Positions 1-9,336 of a stretch of 64,000 nucleotides of DNA are shown piece by piece (positions within the stretch are counted from its first letter, which is position 1; each line of letters opens with the position of its first letter). The notes beneath the pieces are model-generated. The model ran no database searches and was not told where the DNA came from. It saw only the letters and a list, made by a program, of their open reading frames with translations. Source of the DNA: Chryseobacterium nepalense (GTDB taxonomy: Bacteria; Bacteroidota; Bacteroidia; Flavobacteriales; Weeksellaceae); NCBI RefSeq assembly GCF_023195755.1, contig NZ_CP096203.1, positions 2,108,001-2,172,000 on the forward strand. Reading direction: 5' to 3'. The position numbers were made by a program, and so were the translations under genes.

Positions 1-2
1 AT

Positions 3-2822
3 TTAAATTACAATGTTCACAATTCTTCCCGGCACCACAATAATTTTCTTTGGTGTCTTACCTTCCAGAAACTGCTGAACTTTCTCATCTTTCATTACAG
101 AATCTTCCACTTCTTTAGCTGAAAGCTGTGCAGATAATGCCAGTTTATGTTTTGTTTTCCCGTTAATACTAATCGGATATTCAATTTCGTCTTCTACCAG
201 GTAATCCTCGTTCAATACAGGGAATTTTTCAAACTCAATTGAAGTTGTATGGCCGAGCAGACTCCAAAGTTCCTCACATATGTGTGGCGCATACGGAGAA
301 ATGATAACGGACAAAGGTTCCAAAATATTGCGTTTGTTGCATTTTATTTTTTGCAATTCGTTTACCGCAATCATAAATGAAGAAACAGACGTATTGAAAG
401 AAAAATTTTCAATATCGTATACCACTTTCTTTATTAAGGTATGCAAAACTTTGTATTCCGCTTTTGTCGGCTCTTCATCTGACACTTCAAAAACTTCGCC
501 ATTAAAATATAAATTCCAGAATTTTTTAAGGAAACCGTAAACTCCGCTCAGTCCCTGCGTGTTCCAGGGCTTGGATTGTTCCAATGGTCCTAGGAACATT
601 TCATACAATCTTAAACCGTCTGCACCGTATTCTTCACAGATATCATCCGGGTTTACGACATTGTATTTTGACTTGGACATTTTTTCTACTTCGCGTTCAG
701 TGATAAATTTTCCATCCTCTTCAAAAATAAATTCTGCATCTGCAAAATCCGGCCGCCAAGCTTTAAATGCTTCCGTATCCAATTCGTCTGATGTTCCCTT
801 TAATAAAGATACATCAACGTGGATTTGCTGAGTTTCATATTCTTTGGCTAAATTTTTAGATACATATTTGTTCGTTCCTTCAATTCTATAAACAAATGCA
901 CTCATCCCCAAAATCATTCCCTGATTAATCAGCTTCTGGAAAGGTTCATTATGATTAATATATCCTCTGTCCTTTAAAAACATATTCCAGAATCTTGAAT
1001 ACAACAAATGCCCGGTTGCGTGCTCGCTTCCTCCAATATACAGATCAACCTGTCCCCAATAATCGGCAAGGTCTTTTTTAACAAAAACATTTTCGTCATG
1101 CGGATCCATGTATCGTAAGAAATACCATGAGCTTCCTGCCCAACCCGGCATTGTCGATAGTTCTAAAGGAAAAATTGTTTTTTCATCAATCAGATCCGTA
1201 TCAACCACTTTTTGATTGACTTCATCCCACGCAAAAGTTTTTGCATTTCCCAATGGCGGATCTCCGTCTTCTGTCGGTAAATATTTTTCAACTTCAGGAA
1301 GTTCCAATGGTAATGCTGAAGTTGGCAAAGTGTAAGGCATTCCATCCTTATAATATATAGGAACCGGCTCACCCCAATATCTTTGTCTGGAGAAAATGGC
1401 ATCACGCTGTCTGTAGTTGGTTGTTCCATGACCGATTCCTCTTTTTTCGATCGCAGAAATAATCAGTGCTTTTGCTTCGTCATATTTTAAACCATTTAAA
1501 AAATCCGAGTTTACACATACGGAATCTTTAGAATCGAAAGATTTCTCCTGAATATCTTCATCGGTTTCTACAACCTTTTTAATTTCTAAATTAAATTTCT
1601 TTGCAAATCTGTGATCACGCTCATCGTGAGCCGGAACGGCCATTACAGCTCCTGTTCCATATCCTATTAATACGTAATCTGAAATATAGACCGGCATTCT
1701 TTCATTGCTGAAAGGGTTGAGAGCATAACTACCCGTGAAAGCTCCCGAAACATTTTTCACATCCGCCATACGGTCTCTTTCCGTTTTTTTGGAAGTTTCT
1801 TCGATATAGCTATCAATCTCAGCTTTCTGTTCCGGTGTGGTGATGGCTTCTACCAAAGGATTTTCCGGAGCCAGCACCATAAAAGTTGCCCCGAAAATAG
1901 TGTCCGGTCTTGTTGTAAATACTTCAATAACTTCATCAGGATGACTTTCAATTTCAAATTTCACCTGAGCTCCCTGGGATTTTCCGATCCAGTATTCCTG
2001 AGAATCTTTTAATGGCTGTGGCCAGTCAAGGCCTTTCAGACCCTGCAATAATCTCTCAGAGTATGCGGAAATTCTCATGCTCCACTGCATCATTTTCTTT
2101 TGAAACACCGGAAAACCTCCTCTTTCGGATTTTCCGTCCTTCACCTCATCGTTTGCCAATACGGTTCCCAGAGCAGGGCACCAGTTTACGGTAGTTTCCG
2201 CTCTGTAGGCTAAACGGTAATTTAAAAGAATATCTTCTTTATCCATTTCGGAAGCAGTATTCCACTCTTCTGCCGTAAAATGAAGTTCTTCGGTTTCATT
2301 GGCATTTAGATCCTGTGTTCCTTTGCTTTCAAAATGTTTAATTAAAGTGGAAATCGGCTCCGCTTTGTCCGTATTTTTATTGTACCATGAATGAAACAAT
2401 TCAATAAAAATCCATTGCGTCCATTTATAATAAGAAGGATCTGATGTTCTTACTTCCCTGCTCCAGTCAAAAGAAAAGCCAATTTTTCTAAGCTGCTCTT
2501 CATACCTGGTAATATTCTGTTCTGTAGTTATGGCAGGATGTTGCCCGGTCTGGATTGCATACTGCTCAGCAGGAAGCCCGAAGCTGTCGTAGCCTACCGG
2601 ATGCAGCACATTGAATCCCTGATGTCTTTTATATCTGGCATAAATATCCGATGCAATATATCCGAGAGGATGCCCCACATGTAGTCCGGCGCCCGATGGA
2701 TAAGGAAACATATCGAGAACATAAAATTTAGGTTTATCAGTGCTGTCGGAAGTTTTATAGGTTTGATTTTCTTCCCAGTATTTCTGCCACTTTTTTTCTA
2801 TCTGCTGATGATCGTAAAACAC
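3..2822 (-). CDS. leuS: Leucyl-tRNA synthetase
   Basis: Class Ia aminoacyl-tRNA synthetase that charges tRNA-Leu in the cytoplasm and proofreads in an inserted CP1 editing domain. The HIGH-type signature HVGH is at residues 48-51 and KMSKS at 714-718, followed by the anticodon-binding region. At 939 aa it is longer than the E. coli enzyme (860 aa). The extra length lies in an acidic insert at about 150-195 and a second insert just before KMSKS; I believe both are usual for Bacteroidota. The start is a GTG, because the conserved N-terminus (MFYDHQQIEKKW) begins there. It is monocistronic as far as visible, with a heptad-like repeat just upstream. The product call is secure. Confidence 0.98.
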   Translation of the reverse strand: MFYDHQQIEKKWQKYWEENQTYKTSDSTDKPKFYVLDMFPYPSGAGLHVGHPLGYIASDIYARYKRHQGFNVLHPVGYDSFGLPAEQYAIQTGQHPAITTEQNITRYEEQLRKIGFSFDWSREVRTSDPSYYKWTQWIFIELFHSWYNKNTDKAEPISTLIKHFESKGTQDLNANETEELHFTAEEWNTASEMDKEDILLNYRLAYRAETTVNWCPALGTVLANDEVKDGKSERGGFPVFQKKMMQWSMRISAYSERLLQGLKGLDWPQPLKDSQEYWIGKSQGAQVKFEIESHPDEVIEVFTTRPDTIFGATFMVLAPENPLVEAITTPEQKAEIDSYIEETSKKTERDRMADVKNVSGAFTGSYALNPFSNERMPVYISDYVLIGYGTGAVMAVPAHDERDHRFAKKFNLEIKKVVETDEDIQEKSFDSKDSVCVNSDFLNGLKYDEAKALIISAIEKRGIGHGTTNYRQRDAIFSRQRYWGEPVPIYYKDGMPYTLPTSALPLELPEVEKYLPTEDGDPPLGNAKTFAWDEVNQKVVDTDLIDEKTIFPLELSTMPGWAGSSWYFLRYMDPHDENVFVKKDLADYWGQVDLYIGGSEHATGHLLYSRFWNMFLKDRGYINHNEPFQKLINQGMILGMSAFVYRIEGTNKYVSKNLAKEYETQQIHVDVSLLKGTSDELDTEAFKAWRPDFADAEFIFEEDGKFITEREVEKMSKSKYNVVNPDDICEEYGADGLRLYEMFLGPLEQSKPWNTQGLSGVYGFLKKFWNLYFNGEVFEVSDEEPTKAEYKVLHTLIKKVVYDIENFSFNTSVSSFMIAVNELQKIKCNKRNILEPLSVIISPYAPHICEELWSLLGHTTSIEFEKFPVLNEDYLVEDEIEYPISINGKTKHKLALSAQLSAKEVEDSVMKDEKVQQFLEGKTPKKIIVVPGRIVNIVI

Positions 2823-2830
2823 TTTTATAA

Positions 2831-2856
2831 TTAGATGTTAGATGTTAGACTTAGAT
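2831..2856. repeat. TTAGATG short tandem repeat upstream of leuS
   Basis: Two perfect TTAGATG heptamers (2831-2844) are followed by two degenerate hexamers, TTAGAC and TTAGAT. It lies 8 nt upstream of the leuS start, in the leader on the minus strand. A related GTTAGAA array sits between accB and accC. No function is assigned. Confidence 0.6.
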
Positions 2857-2956
2857 ACATTAGGTTAATTGTTTTAACTCTAAAAAATCAAGAATCACAA
2901 AAATAATGATTTTAGGAGAAATAGAATTAATTTTGAATTAAATATAAAAAAACAAA

Positions 2957-2976
2957 ATCTCATCCGAAGATGAGAT
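2957..2976 (-). terminator. Rho-independent terminator of the lipoprotein gene
   Basis: An 8-bp perfect stem (ATCTCATC/GATGAGAT) with loop CGAA, followed on the minus strand by a T-rich tract. It lies 29 nt past the stop codon of the gene ending at 3006. Confidence 0.8.
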
Positions 2977-3005
2977 CTTAAGCTTTAATGAAGTAAAAAC
3001 TTTTA

Positions 3006-3479
3006 TTATTGAGGAATTCTCTTTAAAGTATAGGTCATGGACTGGTATTCAGTAGGATCTGAAGTATCTTCAAATTTAATATTCATGGTCGTTTCATTAA
3101 GGGTAACCACACTTCCTTTATCCGGCTCCACGATTCCCTGGTATTTTACCTGAATAGCTTTACTGTCTTTATCATAGGTATAGGTAAAAGTTCTATCGAA
3201 AGTAGGCTGACAGGTTCCCGGTGTAGCTCCATCTCCGTTTTCGGTTCTTTTCCCCGTGCCCGCCGCTGCAAAAACCCATCTTGATGTCTTTTGGCAGTCA
3301 GAATCAAAAGTAATGGCATCTGAAACAGGATCATCTCCTATAGGGACACTGGTAACAACCACTTTCATGGGCTGCCATGTTCCCACAATCGGATATTCTA
3401 TTGTGTTATCGTCGTCGTTATTACATCCTGTCGCTACGAATAAAGATAGACCTGCAAATAGTAATGCTAATTTCTTCAT
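3006..3479 (-). CDS. Lipocalin-like lipoprotein
   Basis: A 157-aa exported lipoprotein. The signal peptide ends in a lipobox with Cys19 (VATGC) followed by an acidic NNDDDN stretch, a common Bacteroidota lipoprotein start. The mature N-terminus IVGTWQP resembles the G-x-W motif of lipocalin-like domains widespread in this genus, and the rest alternates short beta-type segments. That fold is inferred from the motif and size alone. Two further cysteines (near residues 62 and 91) could form a disulfide. It stands alone, with a terminator behind it. The ligand is unknown. Confidence 0.7.
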   Translation of the reverse strand: MKKLALLFAGLSLFVATGCNNDDDNTIEYPIVGTWQPMKVVVTSVPIGDDPVSDAITFDSDCQKTSRWVFAAAGTGKRTENGDGATPGTCQPTFDRTFTYTYDKDSKAIQVKYQGIVEPDKGSVVTLNETTMNIKFEDTSDPTEYQSMTYTLKRIPQ

Positions 3480-3611
3480 GTATCAAATTTTTCAAGTGCT
3501 AAAATTATAATTTTTTTGATTTATTTAATAATATTTTGCAAAAAATAATTGTAAACTTAGTTATTTTTAAAAATATTGAGGCTTAAAGCGATCTATATTG
3601 CAGGAAAAAGT

Positions 3612-3619
3612 TATTTTTG
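3612..3619 (+). promoter_or_regulatory. TAnnTTTG promoter of the acyltransferase operon
   Basis: TATTTTTG, an exact match to the Bacteroidota -7 element, 15 nt before the ATG at 3635. The TTTG overlaps an in-frame TTG at 3617 that would otherwise look like an upstream start. No clear -33 TTG is visible. Confidence 0.7.
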
Positions 3620-3634
3620 TATAAAACAACACAA

Positions 3635-4606
3635 ATGATAACGAAAAATAATTTCGACTTTATCCGCGTTCTCCTGGCCTTCATTGTCTTTGTGGGGCAT
3701 CTTGGAACATTAAGCGCTTCCAAAGAGCTGGAGATTCTCCATTACAGTCCCATTGAAATAGCGGTTTTCGGTTTTTTTGTAGTAAGCGGATTTCTTATTG
3801 CGAGAAGCTACGAGCGCTCTTCAGGATTAAAAAGTTACCTGAATAAAAGAATCAGGAGAATTGTTCCTGCTTATCTGCTGGTGGTTTTTCTGTGTGCCAT
3901 TTTATTAAGCCTTGTAAGCACTTATTCTTTCGCTGAATACTTCAGCAATCCCCAGGTTTATAAATATCTTTTCTGGAATTCTTTATTTCTGAATTTTAAA
4001 GCACCATGGCTGCCCGGAGTCTTTGGGAATCAGGCGGTAAACGGAGCATTATGGACCCTGAAAGTTGAAATGTCCTATTACTTCTGCGTTCCTTTACTTT
4101 TTTTATTGTTCGGAAAGAAAAACAAGTACAGAAACCTCAGCCTCGTGATTATGTATTTTCTGTCTCTTATTTATCTTAATTATTTCGAATCATTAGATAA
4201 AATGTCTGCCGCAAAACAGCTTCCGGGATCGCTCTCCTATTTCATTCCGGGAATGCTGATCTATTTTAATTTCGACCGGTTCATTCAATATAAAAACATG
4301 CTTTTTAGTATTGCCATCTTCACAGTATGGATTGATCTTGTTTTCAGCATTAAATTATTTTCACCAATGATGATCGGCATTATCGTATTGTATATTGCTT
4401 ACTCTTTTTCATTTTTAAATAATTTCGGCAAGTACGGAGACTTCACTTACGGAATTTACATTTTCCATTTTCCTATCATCCGGGTTTTTACCACACTTGG
4501 ATTTTTTCAGGATTACAACCCTTATATGATGGCAGTAGTTTGTATGCTGCTTGTTGTTGCAGTAGGGATATGTTCATGGCACTTTTTTGAAAAAAAATTT
4601 TTATAA
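3635..4606 (+). CDS. Acyltransferase family 3 membrane protein
   Basis: A 323-aa polytopic membrane protein of the acyltransferase-3 family (OafA/WecH type), which O-acylates cell-surface sugars. The N-terminal segment NFDFIRVLLAFIVFVGH carries the conserved arginine and histidine, and about ten hydrophobic helices follow. I chose the ATG at 3635; the in-frame TTG 18 nt upstream lies within the promoter element. A glycosyltransferase gene follows 12 nt downstream, so the pair probably decorates a surface glycan. The acyl group and the target sugar cannot be told from sequence. Confidence 0.88.
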   Translation: MITKNNFDFIRVLLAFIVFVGHLGTLSASKELEILHYSPIEIAVFGFFVVSGFLIARSYERSSGLKSYLNKRIRRIVPAYLLVVFLCAILLSLVSTYSFAEYFSNPQVYKYLFWNSLFLNFKAPWLPGVFGNQAVNGALWTLKVEMSYYFCVPLLFLLFGKKNKYRNLSLVIMYFLSLIYLNYFESLDKMSAAKQLPGSLSYFIPGMLIYFNFDRFIQYKNMLFSIAIFTVWIDLVFSIKLFSPMMIGIIVLYIAYSFSFLNNFGKYGDFTYGIYIFHFPIIRVFTTLGFFQDYNPYMMAVVCMLLVVAVGICSWHFFEKKFL

Positions 4607-4618
4607 TTATCTACACAG

Positions 4619-5377
4619 ATGAAAGAACTTGTTTCCATTATCACACCCTCATACAATTCGGAAGAATTCATTGAGGAAACAATACAATGTGTACTTGGCC
4701 AGACTTACGAAAACTGGGAATGGCTGATTACTGATGATCTCTCCGGGGACAATACTGTTACAATTGTACAAAAATATTACGATCCCCGAATAAAACTTCA
4801 GGTTCTGGAGCAAAATGGCGGAGCCGGCAATGCAAGAAATAAAAGTCTTGAGAGAGCCTGCGGAAGGTATATCGCATTCCTTGATTCCGATGATCTTTGG
4901 CATCCCGAATATCTTGAAACCATGGTTGATTATATGACAACTTACAACGCAGAACTCGTCTACTGTAATTATTCGAGATGTGACGAACATACCATGCAGC
5001 CTGTTCTCAAAGATTTTGAAGCAGATAAAATTGTAACATTTTCAAATTTACTGAAAACCTGCAGGCTAGCCCCGGTTTCTACCATGTATGACACTAAAAG
5101 AGTGGGTAAATTTTTCTTCCCGGTAAAAAGTAAACGCGAAGATCATGTCATGTGGCTGAATCTGCTGAAAGAAATTCCGAAAGGCTATCCTCTACAGAAA
5201 ACACTTGCCAAATACAGAATGCGCCAGAACAGTGTTTCCCGAAAGAAAAAGAATATAATTAAAGATCAATACCTGGTTTACAAAGATTTCATGGGGTTTT
5301 CTACGATAAGGTCTTTATACTATACTGCAAACTGGGCATTGAACGGATTTTTAAAATATTCGAAAATTTTTAATTAA
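4619..5377 (+). CDS. Glycosyltransferase family 2
   Basis: A 252-aa inverting GT-A glycosyltransferase. It has the family start VSIITPSYNSEEFIEETI, the GNARNKSLE nucleotide-binding segment, and a metal-binding DSDD at residues 89-92. No membrane segment is evident, so it probably acts on the inner face of the membrane on a lipid-linked sugar. It lies between the acyltransferase (12 nt) and an unknown protein (8 nt) in one operon. Donor and acceptor are unknown. Confidence 0.9.
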   Translation: MKELVSIITPSYNSEEFIEETIQCVLGQTYENWEWLITDDLSGDNTVTIVQKYYDPRIKLQVLEQNGGAGNARNKSLERACGRYIAFLDSDDLWHPEYLETMVDYMTTYNAELVYCNYSRCDEHTMQPVLKDFEADKIVTFSNLLKTCRLAPVSTMYDTKRVGKFFFPVKSKREDHVMWLNLLKEIPKGYPLQKTLAKYRMRQNSVSRKKKNIIKDQYLVYKDFMGFSTIRSLYYTANWALNGFLKYSKIFN

Positions 5378-5385
5378 ATTTAAAA

Positions 5386-6012
5386 ATGGAATATTCAAAA
5401 GAATTCAAGGCTGCTCTCAGTAATTTTTCTCCAGCAGAAAAAGACAAGCTTATTTTCAGATTATTAAAAAAAGATAAACTTCTGTCTAAAAAATTATATT
5501 TTGAACTGATTGACCCTGAAACTACTGACAATAAGAGAGATGCCATGGAAGAAATTGTGGAAGAAAAAGTAGTACTCGCGTCCAAATATATCAGCAATCA
5601 AAAATACTTTATGGGCATCATCCGTAAAATAAGCGCCGAAATCACGGAACATGTAAAAATTACTACCGATAAATTCGGAGAAGTAAGTCTCAATCTTTTG
5701 CTGATTAATAAAATTCTTGATTACAATGAAGATCTTGGCAGGCAAAGATTTGATAATGTGTATAAACTTTACCTTTATATCATTAATAAAACCGTAAAAG
5801 CATTGACTCTTACCAGAAAACTTGATGTGGACTACTGGATGGAAATTGATGAACATCTGGACGAATTGAAAAGTAAAATCATCAAGAACCATTATCTTTC
5901 AAAGCTTTTTATTAACAACGGAATAGATTTAAACTGGCTTACGAGCGATAAAATTCCTGAAAATTTCGACCAGATTATTAAAGAAATTAAGAGCCAGGGC
6001 TTTTTACGATAA
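5386..6012 (+). CDS. Conserved helical protein of unknown function
   Basis: I do not recognise this 208-aa protein. It has no signal peptide or membrane segment, is rich in Lys, Glu, Ile and Leu, and reads as almost entirely alpha-helical. It is the last gene of the acyltransferase-glycosyltransferase operon, 8 nt after its neighbour. Its stop overlaps the convergent waaA by 9 nt (6004-6012). A cytoplasmic regulatory or scaffolding role is possible, but nothing in the sequence shows it. Confidence 0.75.
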   Translation: MEYSKEFKAALSNFSPAEKDKLIFRLLKKDKLLSKKLYFELIDPETTDNKRDAMEEIVEEKVVLASKYISNQKYFMGIIRKISAEITEHVKITTDKFGEVSLNLLLINKILDYNEDLGRQRFDNVYKLYLYIINKTVKALTLTRKLDVDYWMEIDEHLDELKSKIIKNHYLSKLFINNGIDLNWLTSDKIPENFDQIIKEIKSQGFLR

Positions 6013-7233
6013 GATTTTTTGCATAATCAATGTTGTGGACTCCGGTTTTTCAGCAACGAATTTTTTTGCATTTTCAGACATTCTGCCGAGTATTTCTTCA
6101 TTATTGATGAGGAACATTACAAAATCTGCGGCTAAGCCGGCATTTTCAAAAGATTTTCCGCCATCTGCGGAGATTAGTTCATCTGCTTCCGGGTTTTTCC
6201 GGTAATGGTTCCCGAAAATGACAGGCACTCCGAAAGTTGCAGCTTCAAGAATATTATGCAATCCGGCATTATGAAAGCCGCCTCCCACCACGGCAATATC
6301 TGCATAAGAATATAATTTCGAAAGCAGGCCAATACTGTCAATGATCAAAACCCGTGATTTAAAATCCATCTTATTTTCTTTAATCGTACTGTACAGAATA
6401 GCATCCGGAAAAGTCTGTTTCAGATGCTGAACTCTTTTAAGATCATGAGGCGCAATAATCAGTTTTGCATAAGGACTTCCCAGCAACACTTCTTCGGCTA
6501 CCTTTTCTTCAGCCTGCCAGGAACTGCCAAAAACAACCGCTTTATCCTGCCCGATGAAATCTTTAATAAATTCCACATGATTGTTCCGGCTTTGCAGCTG
6601 CTTTACACGGTCAAAACGTGTATCGCCTGTTACGGAAGATTGTGTAAGGCCTATATTTTTAGCCAAAGCATAAGACATTTCCGTTTGATGAAAGAACCAG
6701 TCAATATTTTTCTGCAACTGTTTTACAAACCATTTTCCATGAGAAGTAAAAAATGACTGTGTATCATAAAAAAGTGCAGAAATTACATAAATTTTTGTAC
6801 CCTTTTGTCTAAGCTCTTCCAAAAGATTGTACCAGTAATCATATTTTACGGTAAAGAACAAAGTAATATTGAGGTGAGATACAAATTCTTTTACCTTGTT
6901 TTTTTCATCAAAAGGGAGATAGCAGATTACGTCCGCAATATTTTTCTTTTTTACAACATTTTCATATCCTGAAGGCGAAAAGAATGTGATAAGGATTTTA
7001 TGAGCCGGAAATTTTTCTTTCAGCTTTTCCAAAACCGGAAGTCCCTGCTCATATTCTCCCAGACTGGCTGCATGCATCCAGATCACTTGATCGCCTGCAG
7101 AAAATCCTGATTGTATTTTTTGTAAAGATTCTTTTCTTCCGAGAACGCCTTTTTTCGCTTTATCATTAAATAATGAAAAGATCTTCATCCCGAAAATCAT
7201 TAAGCTGATAAATATGTTATAAAAAAAACCCAT
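6004..7233 (-). CDS. waaA: 3-deoxy-D-manno-octulosonic acid (Kdo) transferase
   Basis: A GT30-family enzyme that moves Kdo from CMP-Kdo onto the lipid A precursor at the inner membrane. The protein is 409 aa. An N-terminal hydrophobic anchor (about residues 5-22) is followed by the WMHAASLGEYEQ motif with the presumed catalytic Glu60. Further on are the GGGFHNAGLHNILEA loop and the C-terminal GT-B half. It is the last gene of a minus-strand run behind a DUF1648 membrane protein (12-nt gap). Its 3' end overlaps the convergent unknown gene. Confidence 0.95.
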   Translation of the reverse strand: MGFFYNIFISLMIFGMKIFSLFNDKAKKGVLGRKESLQKIQSGFSAGDQVIWMHAASLGEYEQGLPVLEKLKEKFPAHKILITFFSPSGYENVVKKKNIADVICYLPFDEKNKVKEFVSHLNITLFFTVKYDYWYNLLEELRQKGTKIYVISALFYDTQSFFTSHGKWFVKQLQKNIDWFFHQTEMSYALAKNIGLTQSSVTGDTRFDRVKQLQSRNNHVEFIKDFIGQDKAVVFGSSWQAEEKVAEEVLLGSPYAKLIIAPHDLKRVQHLKQTFPDAILYSTIKENKMDFKSRVLIIDSIGLLSKLYSYADIAVVGGGFHNAGLHNILEAATFGVPVIFGNHYRKNPEADELISADGGKSFENAGLAADFVMFLINNEEILGRMSENAKKFVAEKPESTTLIMQKILS

Positions 7234-7245
7234 TGAATTTAAATA

Positions 7246-7710
7246 TCATTTAAAAATACCCACAAAAATAAACAGAACAACCAAGCTTCCGATGATTGAA
7301 AACAACAATGTAGAAAATGCTACCCGCGGTTTTGCAGTATCGCTGAATGAATACCTCAGCATATAATCCTGGCTGTTTAAAAATATCAATGATATCAAAA
7401 CAAACAGCCATCGCATGAAAATTCCCATGATGAGAAACTGGGCATTTTCATTTTCTTCAGTAATCGGTACAGGATAATTGGCTGACTCCGGGCTTCTGAT
7501 AAGAAACATAAATAAAAAATAGATAATCGTGAGCACAGCAGGCATCAGGTAAAAATATTTTTTATTTCCAAAACGATCTGCCTTTCCGTCAAGATCAAAA
7601 TGAATAGGTATAGTCTCTGATAATACTCTATAATTTTTAATGCTGAACCACCATAGAAAAGCAAGCAGTCCAAAGTTTAACATATCAAAAATCAGGAGAA
7701 TATTTTCCAT
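7246..7710 (-). CDS. DUF1648 domain membrane protein
   Basis: A 154-aa membrane protein with about four hydrophobic segments. The signature IPIHFDLDGKADRFGNK after the first helix is the DUF1648 motif, also found in SdpI-type immunity proteins. The function here is unknown. It lies between an NlpC/P60 hydrolase (15 nt upstream) and waaA (12 nt downstream), so it is probably co-transcribed with envelope genes. Confidence 0.8.
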   Translation of the reverse strand: MENILLIFDMLNFGLLAFLWWFSIKNYRVLSETIPIHFDLDGKADRFGNKKYFYLMPAVLTIIYFLFMFLIRSPESANYPVPITEENENAQFLIMGIFMRWLFVLISLIFLNSQDYMLRYSFSDTAKPRVAFSTLLFSIIGSLVVLFIFVGIFK

Positions 7711-7725
7711 TTTAATTCTTTAAAA

Positions 7726-8442
7726 TTACAGTATGCTTTTGATCACTCTCAATTTATGGGTGTGTTTATTCATTTCTTTATTAAAAATCCCGGTAGAATC
7801 TAATGTATCGATTCTTACTTTTCCGGAAGCATGAATAATTTTCTGATTATCCAGCATGATTCCCACATGAATAATTTTTCCTTCAGGATTTTCAAAAAAA
7901 GCAAGATCTCCCGGCTGACTTTCTTCCACAAAGGTTAAAGACTCTCCCACATCCACCTGTTGCGAGGTATCTCTTGGTAATTTTATATTGTGAACTTTAT
8001 ACACGAGCTGCGTAAATCCCGAACAGTCTACTGCAAAAAAACTTTTGCCACCCCACAAATATGGGACATTAAGAAATTCTTTTGCCGTTAATGCTATACT
8101 TTCCCGCATATTATGACTTCTTCTGGATGCCACTACCGGAAATTCTACTTCAGAACCCATAGAAAGCAGCGTTTTTCCGTCATTCATCATAACGGAAGCG
8201 AAATCTTCGGTTACAATTGTTACTTTGCGGGCAGCCAGCTCTTCATCGGTTACAGGTTTCAGCTGTTTAGTATCCATCCATCCTTCATAGTTATCATAAT
8301 GCATTTTTATCCGGGTCCAGTTTTTATTCACTTCAAGGATATCAGCACTTTCGCCAAACAGGATTTCCGTCACAATTTCAGCTTTGTCTGAATTTTCCGC
8401 ACGTACAGGTGCCACCGTCACAATACAAATTCCTTTATTCAT
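7726..8442 (-). CDS. NlpC/P60 family cell-wall hydrolase with SH3b domain
   Basis: A 238-aa C40-family cysteine peptidase, a class that usually cleaves peptide bonds in peptidoglycan. Residues 1-65 form a bacterial SH3 domain (ILFGESADILE, YEGWM). The catalytic domain holds Cys140 in VDCSGF, His192 in IIHVGIM and a third polar residue, His204. No signal peptide is obvious, which is odd for a wall enzyme; export or a cytoplasmic role is unresolved. The O-methyltransferase gene ends 78 nt upstream. Confidence 0.9.
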   Translation of the reverse strand: MNKGICIVTVAPVRAENSDKAEIVTEILFGESADILEVNKNWTRIKMHYDNYEGWMDTKQLKPVTDEELAARKVTIVTEDFASVMMNDGKTLLSMGSEVEFPVVASRRSHNMRESIALTAKEFLNVPYLWGGKSFFAVDCSGFTQLVYKVHNIKLPRDTSQQVDVGESLTFVEESQPGDLAFFENPEGKIIHVGIMLDNQKIIHASGKVRIDTLDSTGIFNKEMNKHTHKLRVIKSIL

Positions 8443-8520
8443 ATTTTAATATTAAAGGTTTAGATTGAGGATAATAGTTGAGAAATCCAAAGAAATCTTA
8501 ACCTTATACTCTGCCTTATT

Positions 8521-9168
8521 CTATTTTCTGCGTAAAAAGTTTACACCATCGCGCAAAGGTAAAATAAGATTTTCAAAATCATCATCTTTTGCGATCAGAT
8601 CATTGAGTTCTTTAATAGCCTGTGTAGACCTCTGCTTCGGGTTTTCTTCCAGCACTTTCCCGTACCAGAGTACATTGTCGAACATTATTACTGATCCCGA
8701 TTTTGTGCGCGGTTTTATCAGTCTGAAATATTCAGCATAATTTTCTTTGTCTGCATCGATAAAAACAAGATCGAAGAATTGGTCAGTCTCTTTTAAAAAT
8801 TCTTTTGCATCCTGAAGCCTGAAGTCAATTTGGGAGGAATATTCGCTTTCTGCAAAATACTTTTTAGGCAAATAGGCCAGGTCTTCATTCACATCCAGTG
8901 TAGTAATCCGGCCGTTTTCTGAAAGTCCGGCTGTAAGACAGAGTGTTGCGTATCCTGTAAAAGTTCCTATTTCAAGGATATTTTCCGGCTGCATCATTTG
9001 GGAAATGATTGTCAGCAGTCTTCCCTGCTGATATCCTGAGATCATGTGGGGCTGAGTTGTTTTCTGGTAAGTTTCTCTCCTCAGCTTTTTCAGGATTTCA
9101 GGTTCAGACGAAGCATGGGTTTCCAGATACCTGTCCATTTCCGGATTCTTTTCTTCAAAAAAGCTCAT
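8521..9168 (-). CDS. Class I SAM-dependent O-methyltransferase
   Basis: A 215-aa member of the caffeoyl-CoA/catechol O-methyltransferase group. The SAM-binding motif is LEIGTFTGYATL, the acidic motif is VFIDADKENY, and the metal and active-site segment is MFDNVLWYGKV. These enzymes methylate catechol-like hydroxyls using a divalent metal; the substrate here cannot be assigned. It has its own TAnnTTTG promoter and heads the minus-strand run leading to waaA. Confidence 0.92.
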   Translation of the reverse strand: MSFFEEKNPEMDRYLETHASSEPEILKKLRRETYQKTTQPHMISGYQQGRLLTIISQMMQPENILEIGTFTGYATLCLTAGLSENGRITTLDVNEDLAYLPKKYFAESEYSSQIDFRLQDAKEFLKETDQFFDLVFIDADKENYAEYFRLIKPRTKSGSVIMFDNVLWYGKVLEENPKQRSTQAIKELNDLIAKDDDFENLILPLRDGVNFLRRK

Positions 9169-9187
9169 TCTACAAATTTTGTTGATT

Positions 9188-9195
9188 CAAATTTA
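9188..9195 (-). promoter_or_regulatory. TAnnTTTG promoter of the O-methyltransferase gene
   Basis: On the minus strand TAAATTTG, 19 nt before the ATG. A TTTG lies 20 nt further upstream at 9219-9216, which fits the -33 element. Confidence 0.75.
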
Positions 9196-9225
9196 CTTAA
9201 ATATAAGCAAAAGCACAAAAAAAGC

Positions 9226-9237
9226 CCGAATATTCGG
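9226..9237. repeat. 12-bp perfect palindrome
   Basis: CCGAATATTCGG is followed on the minus strand by GC and a run of T. It could be a weak minus-strand terminator or an operator between the divergent O-methyltransferase gene and the small ORF. The choice is open. Confidence 0.45.
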
Positions 9238-9303
9238 TATCGCGGGTAAATGCACATAAAAATTACCGTGAAAATACGGATACCCTATTTTTTATAATCG
9301 CCA

Positions 9304-9311
9304 TACCTTTG
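9304..9311 (+). promoter_or_regulatory. TAnnTTTG promoter of the 50-aa ORF
   Basis: TACCTTTG, 25 nt before the ATG at 9337. Just upstream (about 9266-9286) is an imperfect inverted motif (TACCG, then CGGATA) that could be an activator or repressor site. Confidence 0.65.
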
Positions 9312-9336
9312 GTTCAGGGTAAAAACACTAACCAAA

